The position numbers and the translations under genes are program-made. A stretch of DNA of 64,000 nucleotides from positions 19,189,779 through 19,253,778 of the forward strand of contig NC_091571.1 of assembly GCF_042767895.1 (NCBI RefSeq). The letters run 5' to 3'. The DNA is from Penaeus vannamei. Lineage: Eukaryota; Arthropoda; Malacostraca; Decapoda; Penaeidae. Shown piece by piece: positions 49,825 to 63,548 of the stretch; position 1 is the first letter of the stretch, and each line of letters starts with the position of its first letter. The notes under the pieces are model-generated. The model saw only the letters and a list, made by a program, of their open reading frames with translations. It was not told where the DNA came from and ran no database searches.

Positions 49825-52800
49825 ATAATTATGATGATAATGACAATGATAATGACAATAATAATGATAATGATAAAATCATAATTATAAGGATAATAAT
49901 GATAATTACTGCAATAATAGCAATAATCAACTCTATTCCAATAATTTTCAGACTAATAATGACAAAAGAAAACAAAAATAACATCATTATCATTGGCATT
50001 ATAATTATTACTATTGTAATAATTATAATAATTATGATAGCAATAATTATCATTATTGCTATTATCATTATAAAAATAATTATGATGATGAAAATAGCTA
50101 TAATAATTAGCATAATAATCATTATAACTGATATAGTGATGATAATAATAATGATAATCATGATGATAATAACTATAATGATAATAATCATAAGAATAAT
50201 GACAGTAATGACAATAATGATGATATAATCCAGTCCCTTTATAATGAAATTAAGGCCAAAAGTAATAAAATCCCCAAAGTCGAAAAAACAGAAAAATCTT
50301 ATGAGAAACGTCGAAAAAAAAACTTTATCGCTTTTTATTGGTAATTATGAGGATTTTAACATTAATTCAGGTAATTGTGATGATTTTCATGATAATTCCT
50401 TCATTATATGCAATAATGATGATAATAATGATGATAATTACAATGATAATGACAATAATAATGATAATGATAAAATCATAATTATAAGGATAATTTTGAT
50501 AATTACTGCAATAATAACAATAATCAACTCTATTCCAATAATTTTCAGACTAATAATGACAATAGAAATAATAATAACATCATTATCATTGTCATTATAA
50601 TTATTATTATTGTCAATTTCTAAAATTATCATTATAAAAATAGTTATGATGATGAAAGTAGCTATAATAATAAGCATAATAATAATTATAACTGCAATAA
50701 TGATAATAATGATGGTAATCATGATGATAATGACTATAATGATAATCATATGAATAATGACAGTAATGATAATAATGATGATAATAATTATTATCCAGTC
50801 CATTTATAATGAAATAAAGGCCAAAAGTAATAAAATCCCATAAGTCGAAAAAACGGCAAAATCTAGCGTAATACAGCCTTTTGAGAGAAACACCGAAAAA
50901 AAAACTTTTCGCTTTTTATTGGTAAATATGAGGATTTTAACATTAATTCAGGTAATTATGATAATTTTCATGATAATTCCTTCATTATATGCAATTATGA
51001 TGATAATTATGATGATAATGACAATGATAGTGACAATAATAATGATAATAATGATAAAATCATGATTATAATGATAATTTTGATAATTACTGCAATAATA
51101 GCAATAATCAACTCTATTCCAATAATTACCAGACTAATAATGACAATAGAAATAATAATATCATTATCATTGTCATTATAATTATTACTATTGTCATTAC
51201 TATTTCTAAAATTATCATTATTGCTATTATCATTATAAAAATAATTATGATGAGGAAAATAGTTATAATAAATAGCATAGTAATCATTATAACTGCAATA
51301 ATGATGATAATAATGATGATAATCATGAGGATAATGACTATAATGATAATAATCATAAGAATAATGTCAATAATGATAATAATAATGATAATAATTATTA
51401 TCCAGTCCATTTAAAATGAAATAAAGGCCAAACGGCACAGCCTTTTGCGAGAAACTTAACGCTTTTTATTGGTAATTGTGAGGATTTTAACATTAATTCA
51501 GGTAATTGTGATGATTTTCATGATAATTCCTTCATTATATGCAATAATGATGATAATCATGATGATAATGACAATGATAATGACAATAATAATGATAATG
51601 ATAAAATCATAATCATAAGGATAATTTTGATAATTACTGCAATAATAGCAATAATCAACACTATTCCAATAATTTTCTGACTAATAATGACAATAGGAAT
51701 AATAATAACACCATTATCATTGACATAATTATTACTATTGTCATTATTATTTCTAAAATTTTCATTATTGCTATTATCATTATAAAAATAGTTATGATGA
51801 TGAAAATAGCTATAATAATTAGCATAGTAACCATTATAACTGCAATAATGATGATAATAATGATGATAATCATGATGGTAATGGCTATAATGATAATAAT
51901 CCCAAGAAAAATGACAGTAATGATAATAATGATCATAATAATTATTATCCAGTCCATTTATAATGAAATAAAGGCCTAAATTAATAAAATCCCAAAATTT
52001 TACAATATAGGCGTATTACAGCCTTTTGCGAGAAACGTCGAAAAAAACTAAAAATAATTAGCATAGTAACCATTATAACTGCAATAATGATGATAATAAT
52101 GATGATAATCTTGATGATAATGACTATAATGATATTAATCATAAGAATAATGACAGTAGTGATAATAATGATGATAATTATTATCCAGTCCATTTACAAT
52201 GAAATAAAGGCCAAAAGTAATAAAATCCCACAATTCGAAAAAACGGCAAAATCTAGCGTATTACAGCCTTTTGAGAGAAACCTCGAAAAAAAACCTTTTC
52301 GCTTTTTATTGGTAATTATGAGGATTTTAACATTAATTCAGGTAATTGTGATGATTTTCATGATAATTCCTTCATTATATGCAATAATGATGATAAATAT
52401 AATGATAATGACAATGATAATGACAATAATAATGATAATAATGATAAATTCATAATTATAAGGATTATAATGATAAAATCATAATTATAATCATAGTTTT
52501 GATAATTACTGCAATAATAGCAATAATCAACTCTATTCCAATAATTTTCAAACTAATAAGGACAATAGGAATGATAAAAACATCATTATCAATGTCATTG
52601 TAACTATTACTATAGTCATTATTAGTTCTAAAATTATCATTATTGCAAATATCATTTTAAAAATACTTATGATGATGAAATAGCTATAATAATTTGCATA
52701 ATAATCATTATAACTGCTATAATGATGATAATAATGATAATCATGATGATAATGACTATAATGATGATATCATAAGAATGATGACAATAATGTTAATGAT

Positions 52801-55800
52801 GATAATAAATATTATCCAGTCCATTTATAATGAAATAAAGGCCAAAAGTAATAAAATCCCAAAAGTCGAAAAACGGCAAAATCTCGCGTATTACAGCCTT
52901 ATGAGAGAAACGTCGAAAAAAAACTTTTTCGCTTTTTATTGGTAATTATGAGGATATTAACCATAATTCAGGTAATTGTGATGATTTTCATGATAGTTCC
53001 TTCATTATATACAATAATGATGATAATTATGATGATAATGATAATGATAATAATGATAAAATCATAATTGTAAGGATAATTTTGATGATTACTGCAATAA
53101 TAGCAATAATCAACTCTATTCAGATAATTTTCAGACTAATAATGACAATAGAATTAAAAATGACATCATTATCATTGTCATTATAATTATTACTATTGTC
53201 ATTATTTCTAAAATTATCATTATTGCTATTATCATTATAAAAATAGTTATGATGATGAAAATAGCTATAATAATTAGCAAAATAATCATTATAACTGCAA
53301 TAATGATGATAATAATAATGATAATCATGATGGTAATGACTATAATGATAATCATAAGAATAATGACAGTAATGATAATAATGAGGATAATAATTATCAT
53401 CCAGTCCATTTATAATGAAATAAAGGCCAAAAGTAATAAAATCCCAAAAGTCGTAAAAAACGGCAAAATAGAGCGTATTACAGCCATTTGAGAGAAACGT
53501 CTAAAAAAGCCCTTTTTTTTATTGGTAATTATAAGGATTTTAACATTAATTCAGGTAATTGTGATGATTTTCATGATAATTCCTTCATTATTTGCAATAA
53601 TGATGATAATTATGATGATAATGACAATGATAATGACTAATAATTATAATAATGATAAAATCATAATTATAAGGACAATTTTGATAATTACTGCAATAAT
53701 AGCAATAATCAACTCTATTCCAATATTTTTCTGACTAATAATGACAATAGAAATAATAATAACATCATTATCATTGTCATTATAATTATTAATATTGTTA
53801 TTATTATTTCTAAAATTATCATTATTGCTATTATCATTATAAAAATAGTTATGATGATGAAAGTAGGTATAATAATTAGCATAATAATCATTATAACTGC
53901 AATAATGATGATAATAATGATGATAATCATGATTATAATCATGATGATAATGACTATAATGATAATAATCATGATGATAATGACTATAATGATAATAATC
54001 ATAAGAATAATGAGAGTAATGATAATAATGATGATAATAATTATTATCTAGTCCATTTATAATGAAATAAAGGCCAAAAGTAATAAAATCCCATAAGTCG
54101 AAAAAACAGCAAAACCGAGCGTATTACAGCCTTTTCGGAGAAACGTCGAAAAAAACCCTTTTCGCTTTTTATTGGTAATTATGAGGATTTTAACATTAAT
54201 TCAGATAATTGTGATGATTTTCATGATAATTCCTTCATTATATGCAATAATGATAATAATTATGATGATAATGACAAAGATAATGACAATAATAATGATA
54301 ATAATGATATAATTATAACGATAAATATAATTACTGCAATAATAGCAATAATCAACTCTATTCCCATAATTTTCAGACTAATAATGAGAATTGAAATAAT
54401 AATAACATCATTATCATTGTCATTATAATTATTAATATTGTAAATTTCTAAAATTATCATTATATCTATTATCATTGTAAAAATAGTTATGATGTTGAAA
54501 ATAGCTATAATAATTAGCATAATAATCATTATAACTGCAATAATGAGGATAAAAATGAGGATAATCATGATGGTAATGACTATAAGGATAATCATAAGAA
54601 TAATGACAGTAATGATAATAATGATGATAATAATTATTATCCAGTCCATTTATAATGAAATAAAGGCCAAAAGTAATAAAATCCCAGAAGTCGAAAAAAC
54701 GGCAAAATCTAGCGTATTACAGCCTTTTTAGAGAAACGTCGAAAATTTTTTTTTTCCTTTTTTATAAGTAATTATGAGGATTTTAACATTAATTCAGGTA
54801 ATTGTGATGATTTTCATGATAATTCCTACATTATATGCAATAATGATGATGATTATGATGATAATGACAATGATAATGACAATAATAATGATAATAATTA
54901 TAAAATCATAATTAAATTAATTTTGATAATTACTGCAATAATAGCAGTAATCAACTCTATTCCAATAATTTTCAGACTAATAATGACAATAGAAATAATA
55001 ATAACATCATTATCATTGGCATTATAATTATTAATATTGTCATTATTATTTCTAAAATTATCATTATTGCTATTATCATTATAAAAATAGTTAGGATGAT
55101 GAAAATAGCTATATTAATTAGCATAATAATCATTATAACTGTAATAATGATGATAATCATGATAATCATGATGATAATGACTATAATGATAATAATCATA
55201 AGAATAATGAGAGTAATGATAATAATGATGATAATAATTATTATCCAGTGCATTTATTATGAAATAAAGGCCAAAAGTAATAAAATCCCAAAAATCGAAA
55301 AAATGGCAAAATCTAGCGTATTGCAGCCTTTTGAGAGAAACCTCGAAAAAAAACCTTTTCGCTTTTTATTGGTAATTATGAGGATTTTAACATTAATTCA
55401 GGTAATTGTGATGATTTTCATGATAATTCCTTTATTATATGCAATAATGATGATAATTATGATGATAATGACAATGATAATGACAATAATACTTATAATA
55501 ATAATAATAAAATCATAATTATAATGATATTTTTGACAATCACTGCAATAATAGCAATAATCAACTCTATTCCAATAATTTTCAGACTAATAATGACAAA
55601 AGAAATAATAATAACATCATTATCATTGCCATTATAATTATTGCTATTGTCATTATTATTTCTAAAATTATCATTATTGTTATTATCATTATAAAAATAG
55701 TTATGATGATGAAAATAGTTATAATAATTAGCATAATAATCATTATAACTGCAATAATGAGGATAATAATGATGATGATAATGACTATAATGATAATAAT

Positions 55801-56515
55801 CCTAAGAATAATGATAGTAATGATAATAATGATGATAATAATCATTATCCAGTCCATTTATAATGAAATAAAGGCCAAAAGTAATAAAATCCCAAAAGTC
55901 GAAAAAAAAACGGCAAAATCTAGCGCATACAGCCTTTTGAAAGAAACGTCAAAAAAAAAAAAACTTTTCGGTTTTTATTGGTAATTATGAGGATTTTAAC
56001 ATTAATTCGGGGAACTGTGTTGATTTTCATGATAATTCCTACATTATATGCAATAATGATAATAATTATGATGATAATTATGATGATAATGACAATAATA
56101 ATGATAATAATGATACAATCATAATTATAAGGATAATTTTGATAATTACTGCAATAATAGCAATCATCAACTCTATTCCAATAATTTTCTGACTAATAAT
56201 GACAATAGAAATATCAATATCACTGTCATTATAATTATTACTATTGTCATTATTATTTCTAAAATTATCATTATTGCTATTATCATTATAAAAATAGCTA
56301 TGATGATGAAAATAGCTATAATAATTGGCATATTAATCATTATAACCTTAATAATGATGATAATAATGATGATAATGATGATAGTAATGACTATAATGAT
56401 AATAATCATAAGAATAATGACAGTAATGATAATAATGATGATAATTGTTATTGCAATAATAGCAATAATTAACTCTATTCCAATAGTTTTCATAATGATA
56501 ATAACAATAATAAGC
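49825..56515 (+). repeat. Satellite B, right block part 3
   Basis: About eleven boxes recur near 50260, 50830, 51440, 52000, 52230, 52860, 53450, 54100, 54690, 55290 and 55890, mostly ~600 bp apart, all in plus orientation. The boxes near 52000 and 52230 are close together because one unit is shortened. Local triplet duplications enlarge the unit at 53930-54000 (ATCATGATGATAATGACT repeated). The array stops at AACAATAATAAGC|ACGTTTCC. Open frames here (Ile/Met/Asn-rich) are artefacts of the triplets. Confidence 0.93.
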
Positions 56516-57000
56516 ACGTTTCCTTAAGAATAAAAAAGAAGAAAGAAAGAAACAAAGAAAAAGAAAAGAAAAGAAAAAGTCCACAAATTAGACTTATCAC
56601 CATTCTTTATGTTTTTCTGTTGAATTATTTGCACGGAAATTAGAAAACGGGGAATGATTTTTTTTTTCTCTCTCTCTCTCTCTTGCATCCTCTGAACTTC
56701 ATATACGTAATCATAAGTAAGCATTGTTGTTTTCTGATCGCTGTTTGGCATATGATATGATGAGATTATCACCACTATCATAATTGTTATCATGACTAGT
56801 AGTATTGTTATTATTACAAGTAATATTGTTTTAACAGCATTATTGTTTATATTGTTATCACGACTATTATTAGTTAATATTATGTCAGTGATGTTTTATG
56901 TGTCATAACAGTAGTAGTGGTATTTGTCATAACAGCAGTAATATTATCATAATGATGCAATTCTGTTAATGAAAGTAATAATAATGATAATAATAAATGT
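56516..57000. other. Decayed satellite fringe and simple repeats
   Basis: After the last recognisable monomer there is an A/G-rich tract (56525-56580) and a (CT)n tract (~56665-56685). At 56755-57000 loosely ATT/ATC/GTT-like sequence resembles a heavily mutated satellite. No box remains. Confidence 0.6.
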
Positions 57001-60000
57001 TTATCTATATATACAAGTTTCTCCTATATAGTCTCAGAATCCTTGTTTTCTTACGTATACTGCATTCAAAGAAAACAGTGATCTTTCTCTCATGTTCTAT
57101 TTCTTTTTTTTCTCTCTCTCTTGTTCTTCTAATTCTCGTGTCTTTCTTTTAATAGATCTCTATATTTTAATTTAAAAATACCTTAAAGTATTCAGGATGT
57201 GTTAATGGTAATTAATATTTTGCCACAGAAACATAGGCTTATTCATATGATACCTGTGGTTGTTAAAATTGTATGTATATTTATCTGTATCTATATTTAT
57301 CAATCAATCAATCATTCTAAGGACTAAATGACCAAGATATTACACATCTTGCATTGGAAGATATGACAACGTGACACTACTGAGTCAACACACCAAAATG
57401 TTTAGTTTGTAGGAAAATTGTGTGTGTTTTGAATACTTGCAAGTGTACTTCATTAATTTTGCTTCGTTGTCATTTTCCTTGTCTTTGGCAATTTGATTAA
57501 TACCTTTTTGCTTTCTGTGTAATGAACTCTTCAAATCCCTTTAGCTTGTTTCTATTTTTGTTTGGACAATTGATGGCAACATATCTATTTACTAACTTCT
57601 GCGTTTAAAATGAATAAGCCCCGATGCCCAAGCTGTACCAAGAAAAAGAAAGCGATTTCGCCTCAGATTGCGTTAGAATTGCAGGCGTAAGGCTTTTATC
57701 ATAATTCTGATACCTGTTATAAGAAAGTGGAGAAATGTGAACGAGGTTGGGCCAATTATAATTTTAACGGTTGGCTGAAAGTGTACATAGTTTTTAGAAT
57801 GTATCAACTGCGCGCCTGTCATTTTGGTGCTAAAATTGGTGTCGGATATGTTTTACAATACAGTGAAAGGATAAGAGTTGCTATGGCAATAAGATTTTCA
57901 GGTGATATTGTCAAACTTCATTAATTTCTTCCAGCTCGAGTCTAGATTGAAATGTACGTGTAGGTCGTTATGAAACAGGAACAATCAGCTCTCATGATTG
58001 GAGAAACATGAGAGGCAGTAAAGAAACACACAGTACAAAAAATCAGCATTTTAAAGTAGGCTGTAACAACTACCTTTACAATTATGTCTCGAAGAGACGT
58101 GTTAGAGAGGAGCCACTGCCACCACCCACTTAGTTGGCGTGTGTATATATGGGAACGTGTGTATATACAAGAAGAATGATAGTATAGAAGACGGATGTGG
58201 GGAAAGGAGAGAAAGAGTGTAAATGCAGTATGTGTGTGTAGTGAATATATATGGTACGAGTTCACCGAGGTTGGTAAGCGTGAATTGAGGCGAAGAGAGG
58301 CGTATGCAGAGAGATTAACCTAACGCAACTAAGCAGATACCCACTTTGATAAAATAAGTAAAAAGAAATAAAACTTGTGCCATTGGAGCTAGGTAGCTGG
58401 GTTGTCAACTACCCTTTTAGCATTCTCTTTCTATCATTGTCAAATTCGGGCGTTTGAATAGTTAAACGAATTTATAAAACACAAGAAAACAAACGATGTA
58501 GTAAAATGACACTAAAATACGAACATTAAATGAAACGAAAACAATAAAACAAATCATGAAATAAGGTAAAATCCAATCCAATCAAATGAACAGTAAAAGT
58601 AAAGCAAAAGGAACTTGAACCATCAATAGAACGGTAAAACAGAACAGAACACTGTAAATCAAACGATGAAACAAAATGCACTTAATACATTAAAACACTG
58701 AGCATAAAAACGGTAAACACAGTAAAACACAAACGATATAATAAAAATCCCAAAAATGATAACAAGATATGCAGGTCAACGAAGTCACTTTTATCGAATA
58801 AATACCTGACCAATTATTTCTTACAACCTATAGTAACTATCTCCACGACCACTTATATCTAAGACAGGTGAAAGCATATTCCGGGGTTCCACGGACTGTC
58901 TTCATCAAGGCAGACCACCAGCAAGAATCCCATCTCCTTTATATGTGTACTTACCATGTTGTTTGTGGGCGGGAATAGTGTAAAACGTTGGTTCTTTTTT
59001 CTTTTGATTAAGATAAATAAAACAAACCCATGTGTATGAAATTTTAAATCTCATTTAATGTAATAAAATAAGTTCAAATGAAAATCCATAAAAAAACTAA
59101 ATCAAAATAATTGTGCAAAAACAACCAATATTTTATAAAATCACTTAAGATACTTTATATGAAACACTTGAATAAGCCAAATTAAGAAAAAGGAAGATAT
59201 TTTAAATAATTGTGATTCAAGACCTAAAATTCAATGGACCTCAGATATTTAAAAGAATATATTTATAAAAGTCTTAACATATAAAAATAAAGAGCATCAT
59301 CCTCGGGGGGTAAACATAAAATAATGCAAAAAATACAAGCAAATTATTGTATTTGGTAAAAAAAAATGTTTGGCAGAGGAACGTACGCGAGCATCCTCCT
59401 CATTTCGCCAGATAAACGCCCTTTTTCTCGGGGCCTGTTGTTGATTTCCGAGTTCGGACAATGCGTCACATTGTAGAGTATAAACCATTGGGTAAATGGG
59501 CGATGTCAGTAAGGTAACCCAACAATCCCCTTGGAAATAGTAGGGCAAAATAACGCTACCTCGCGTGTTCCACCAGGAACTGGTGTTACCACCTTGAAGT
59601 CATCGTTTTATTTTATTTTATTTTTTTACCCGTGGAAGAGTTGGAGGTAAGAAAAGATATTTCATTTATGTTTTATTACCTCCTGGAGTGATCGTTAGAT
59701 ATTTTGCGAAGACCATCATTACAAGGTTTTGATCCTCATCCCCCCCCCCCCCCCCCGCACACCATGTGTTGAATAGTCATTTCTTTTCATGGGAAATGTT
59801 ACAAAAGAATCTATCAAATAATAAAATAAAAGATAAAAACCCAAAAGAGGAGCAAAAATGGGATTAGCGGCCTCTCTTGGTGGCCTTGGGTCACCGTGAC
59901 AACAGGCAAATTTGAAGCCATAGATGAAGTAGTCAGTATAGCTGCTGCAGTTATCGTTGCTTTATTCCCCTCCGGTAACTGTAATTCCTTGACTATCAAG

Positions 60001-60089
60001 ATTTCAATTGAATTTTAATGTTTTGTGTCCAGATTTCAAGAGATTGGCCATATATAATTTACTTAACACACGCACGCGCACACACACAT
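57001..60089. other. AT-rich flank without recognised genes
   Basis: I find no gene with a family signature. Small frames exist, such as 57727-57924 plus (65 codons) and 59297-59548 minus (83 codons), but they lack any motif, have no clear start context and look fortuitous. 57610-57690 encodes a short CPSCTKKKK peptide before a stop, possibly a pseudogene scrap. 58480-58760 is A-rich with recurrent TAAAACA words. A 17-base C run lies at 59740-59756. Confidence 0.5.
59740..59756. repeat. Poly(C) run
   Basis: Seventeen C bases in a row, in otherwise AT-rich DNA. Confidence 0.95.
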
Positions 60090-60620
60090 AATTATTATTA
60101 TTATTTATATAATTTTCATCATTATGTAATGATTATTATTATCATCATTAACAATGGTATCATCATTATCATTACTATCGTTATCATTATCATTATTATT
60201 ACTATTATTACCATTATTATTGTTATCATAGTGATTGTCATTATCATTATCATCGTTAATATCATTATTACTATCATTATTGTTACTAATGTCATTATCA
60301 TTAATATTATTATTATTATAATTTTTAGTATCATTATTTTTATTATTGTTATCATCCTTATTACTATTGCAATTGCTATCATAATTTTGTCACTTTCCCT
60401 ATTATTGTTATTATTATTGTTGTTGTTATCATCATTATCATCATCATCACTATCATTGTTATTATCATTATTTTTATTATCATTGTTATCATTATTTTTA
60501 CTATCATTGTTATCATCATTATTTTTACTATCATTGTTATCATCATTATTTTTACTATCATTATTATCATCTTTTTTATTATTATAGTTATTATCATCTT
60601 TATTATTATCATTAGAGTCT
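60090..60620. repeat. ATT/ATC/GTT microsatellite with a 27-bp minisatellite
   Basis: Over 500 bp of imperfect triplets similar in composition to the satellite domain but lacking the box. Inside, a 27-bp unit (ATTATTTTTACTATCATTG plus TTATCATC) is repeated three times at 60491, 60518 and 60545, the last with one change. Long open frames across it are low-complexity artefacts. Confidence 0.93.
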
Positions 60621-61772
60621 GGTGGCAGAGAGTATACCCGGACTTAAGAAATATACAATGATTTGTTGTTTCTGGTAGATCTGAGCCTACTGATGAAGAA
60701 TCAGTCGAGTGCAAAGTTCGCACCCTTGATGTTTTTAGTTTTTTGTGACCGATATTCAAAATGGCCGCTGCCGTTGATGATAATAACAAAGTTGATAATA
60801 ATAACAATAATAGTATATTAATAATCCTAATAAATCATCATTATCATTAGTAGTTACAACTTGGCCTATTTTTGTCTCAGGATCCTGGTTTTGGATTCAT
60901 ATTCTAAGGTTTCGGGGGCTAGAAATCGACTGATACATATTTCATATACTTCCGGTGATATTTCACTAGATATTCCTTTTCGTGAGGGACATACTTAATA
61001 GTAAAATTATTATAAATTATTATACTATATATTGATGCTTCTCAGATGTCTAGCAGATGGTGCTATCTTTCTCTTCATTTTAGTTAAGTATTCTGATATT
61101 TTCATATTCGTGTTTATTTTGCATTGGTCATTGTTACTTTGGGCATATTCCAATATACAGATTCTTTTTTGTAGGTCATTGCCATAATAAATCTATTATA
61201 CATAAATATCCTCAAATGATAATGAGGTATGTTTTTTTCTAGATGCCAAATGTAAAGTGAAGAGAGCATACTGCAACATCATGGAGTACAAATATTGATA
61301 ATAGCGTAAACATTAGATCTTTTTTCTATTATACACACAGTCTCTAATATCCAACACTCGAAAGTCTACTCAAAATCCTCTTGATAATCATTATCTTCTA
61401 CTGAATAGTCCTCTGATTTGTGCTGTTATCACCACCCTAACACGCACAGAAATTGAACATGATAATTGGCCTGAACCACGGTTGCCAGCGCCTGATCAGC
61501 CTCAGCACGTCTGCTGGAGTAAAAGACATGTCAGCTGGTGTAATTACTGATTGATTGCAGCGTATGTGTATCCATAATCATTTAGGTGTAATTCTGGTGG
61601 ATTGAGGGCACATTCCAGAAAGCTGCTTATAACTTGCTTTTTGTGACGTGCTTTTCAATTACTTTTGTCATCAGTGGACGGTACCTCAGAGCCAGTGCGG
61701 AGTTTAGCTTTTACATTTTCCAATACTGAACCACATATCGAAGTAATGCCACATTTTCTTCAAGTGAAGTCC
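60621..61772. other. No recognised feature
   Basis: AT-rich sequence; I see no coding frame with a signature, no RNA gene and no repeat boundary. The pseudogene to the right may extend a little into its right end (to about 61660, minus strand), where the reading becomes uninterpretable. Confidence 0.5.
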
Positions 61773-62190
61773 TTAACAAGCAGTAGTTAATTCAGAGACT
61801 TCATAAACTACACTTTGTTCTTCAACGTTGCCTGAATTGCTAAGAGTCTTTATTAATTCGTCTTTTTTTACGAATGGAAGTACATTTACCATGTCACATA
61901 CCGAAACAGCATGACCAGGAAATAGATGTCCAACATTGTCATAATGTTTTTCCACATTTGCTTTGATATCAATATTTGCTCAAGTAATACTGGTACTTAT
62001 CACCAAGTTGCAACTAAGCTGTCTTTCCACATAAAAATGAGCTAGTAAAACAAACACATGTGTCATCTGCAGTTATGTTGGTGGTATTCTTTCCGTCTCA
62101 GCCAGATTAACCTGTTGAATGATAATTAAATCAGCTTCCTCGTGTGTACTGTGATCTGGTCTCTGCCATGGCATATATTTATTGGTGTTG
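61773..62190 (-). pseudogene. Fragment of an uncharacterised HEEAD/VFVLL/GCDTV-motif protein family
   Basis: One minus-strand frame from about 62190 to 61773 shows MPWQRPDHSTHEEADLIIIQ, then a stop, LQMTHVFVLLAHFYVE, a second stop, and VGHLFPGHAVSVCDMVNVLP. I know the order HEEAD(T/V)II..Q, (D)DTDVFVLLxHFY, LPxHALSGCDTV from a family of uncharacterised, often repeat-associated proteins of invertebrates with a PIN/FEN-like look. Here the DDTD acidic cluster reads MTH and GCDTV reads VCDMV, so acidic residues expected in the core are lost. With two in-frame stops it cannot code for an intact protein. Function of the family is not known to me; the membership call rests on three motifs in order and spacing. 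Confidence 0.6.
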
Positions 62191-63377
62191 GCTCTGCTCC
62201 TATAACAACTAGTGTAAGGTTTATTGTCGAGAGGAAGCCCGAAAATCATCCAGTCCATTGGTGGATGGCGGCTTAGGCCGAGAGATAGAAGGGAGAGGAT
62301 CCGTTCACTTCCTCGTGAGGAAGTCCTACAACCCAGGTACAAGTCCCGTAGTCAAATAGTGTTTGTTCTTGGCTTCTTGTTGTATCGAAATAAAGCACAA
62401 AATTGGCACACAATAATAAAAAAAAACACTTAAGAAAATAAATAGATAATAAGATCCTCATTCGGGAGGGACAGGTTACTACTGAAAGACTGGCTGGTGC
62501 TGGCCAATACACTATGAACCTTCTTGGTTGTAAACAAAAATTGATATCACATGGACAAGTCTAGCAATTCCCGAACAGACATGAAACAGGGTCAGACACT
62601 ACCTTATCTTGATGTTCCAGCAACGCCACAGTAAGGGTAATCCACGGGGAACACACAAACACGAGTCCAGAGACAACTCCCTTTCAGGTTTAAGGATAAG
62701 CCTAAGTCCGATATGCGAAGTTGAACCTCGCCCGGGTTATGAGGGGAGCCCGGCCTGTGCTGACTAATGCCGACTCGATGAACGTATGTCAGTTAGTGCT
62801 GACGCGACAGAGTTTAGTCCTTACCCACCGTGATGCCCATCCAAAGTGGTAACATCCAGGCGAACCACCGACCCCTCGGATGAGAGACCGACACGTTAGC
62901 TCTGTATACTCCCGGTGTTTATTTCACAGAGACTAATATACAGTTCGGCTACGTCATTGTGGCTTCAGTTATTTCAATAAATATCACGTATGATAATTCA
63001 AGAACAGATTATGTGACACAAGTGTTCATTAACAATAAAGAACAATAAATATGTTAAACAAATAGCTCCAAAACCCAAACAAAAAGAACAGATAATAAAA
63101 GGTAATTAAAATCATCGTTAACAGACAGTGAAATAGTAAGCTAAAGTCTTTAGAATAAAAACAGAACAGACTAAAATCACAGAATAATGTGCAAGATTCA
63201 CCGAGTGTCTTCTTTGAGCTTTCATTAATTAATTAATTAGATGACGTGGCAGGTTATAAATAGAAAAAAATAAAAATATTAAAATTTCATAAAACAAGTA
63301 TCCGAGATTCAATTGGATAAGGACCGATAAAATCTCACAAAAATAAAGATCTGTTACCTGGCTTATTTTCGTCGGAG
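62191..63377. other. No recognised feature
   Basis: A moderately GC part (62560-62900) and an A-rich part (63000-63340) without family signatures. Short frames near 62224-62512 on both strands look fortuitous. Confidence 0.45.
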
Positions 63378-63548
63378 AAGGCTAGATTAGCGGCAACTCG
63401 AGGTGGTGTCATGGCGTCTCTTTTGATGATTGTTCAATATAATGTAACTATTAAACTATTAAAATAATTATTTTCCATCCTTTTTGAGAATTGAAAAGAT
63501 AGAATCAGACGCCATGACACCTCCTTGAGTTACTAGTGATCTAGCCTT
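63378..63548. repeat. Fold-back repeat, 42-bp arms
   Basis: Arms 63378-63419 and 63507-63548 are inverted copies matching at 35 of 42 positions. Both ends are highly conserved (AAGGCTAGAT outside, GGTGTCATGGCGTCT inside), with differences in the middle. The 87-bp loop is AT-rich. It may be a small MITE-like element or a structured RNA. Confidence 0.8.

Noticed and set aside
21457..56517. Ile-rich frames starting MDWI or MMMKIA that look like membrane proteins in satellite B
   Set aside because: Same reason: triplet-repeat translation products present on opposite strands of every monomer.
57727..57924. A small cysteine-containing gene near 57610-57924
   Set aside because: A stop separates the CPSC peptide from the 65-codon frame, and neither part resembles a known family.
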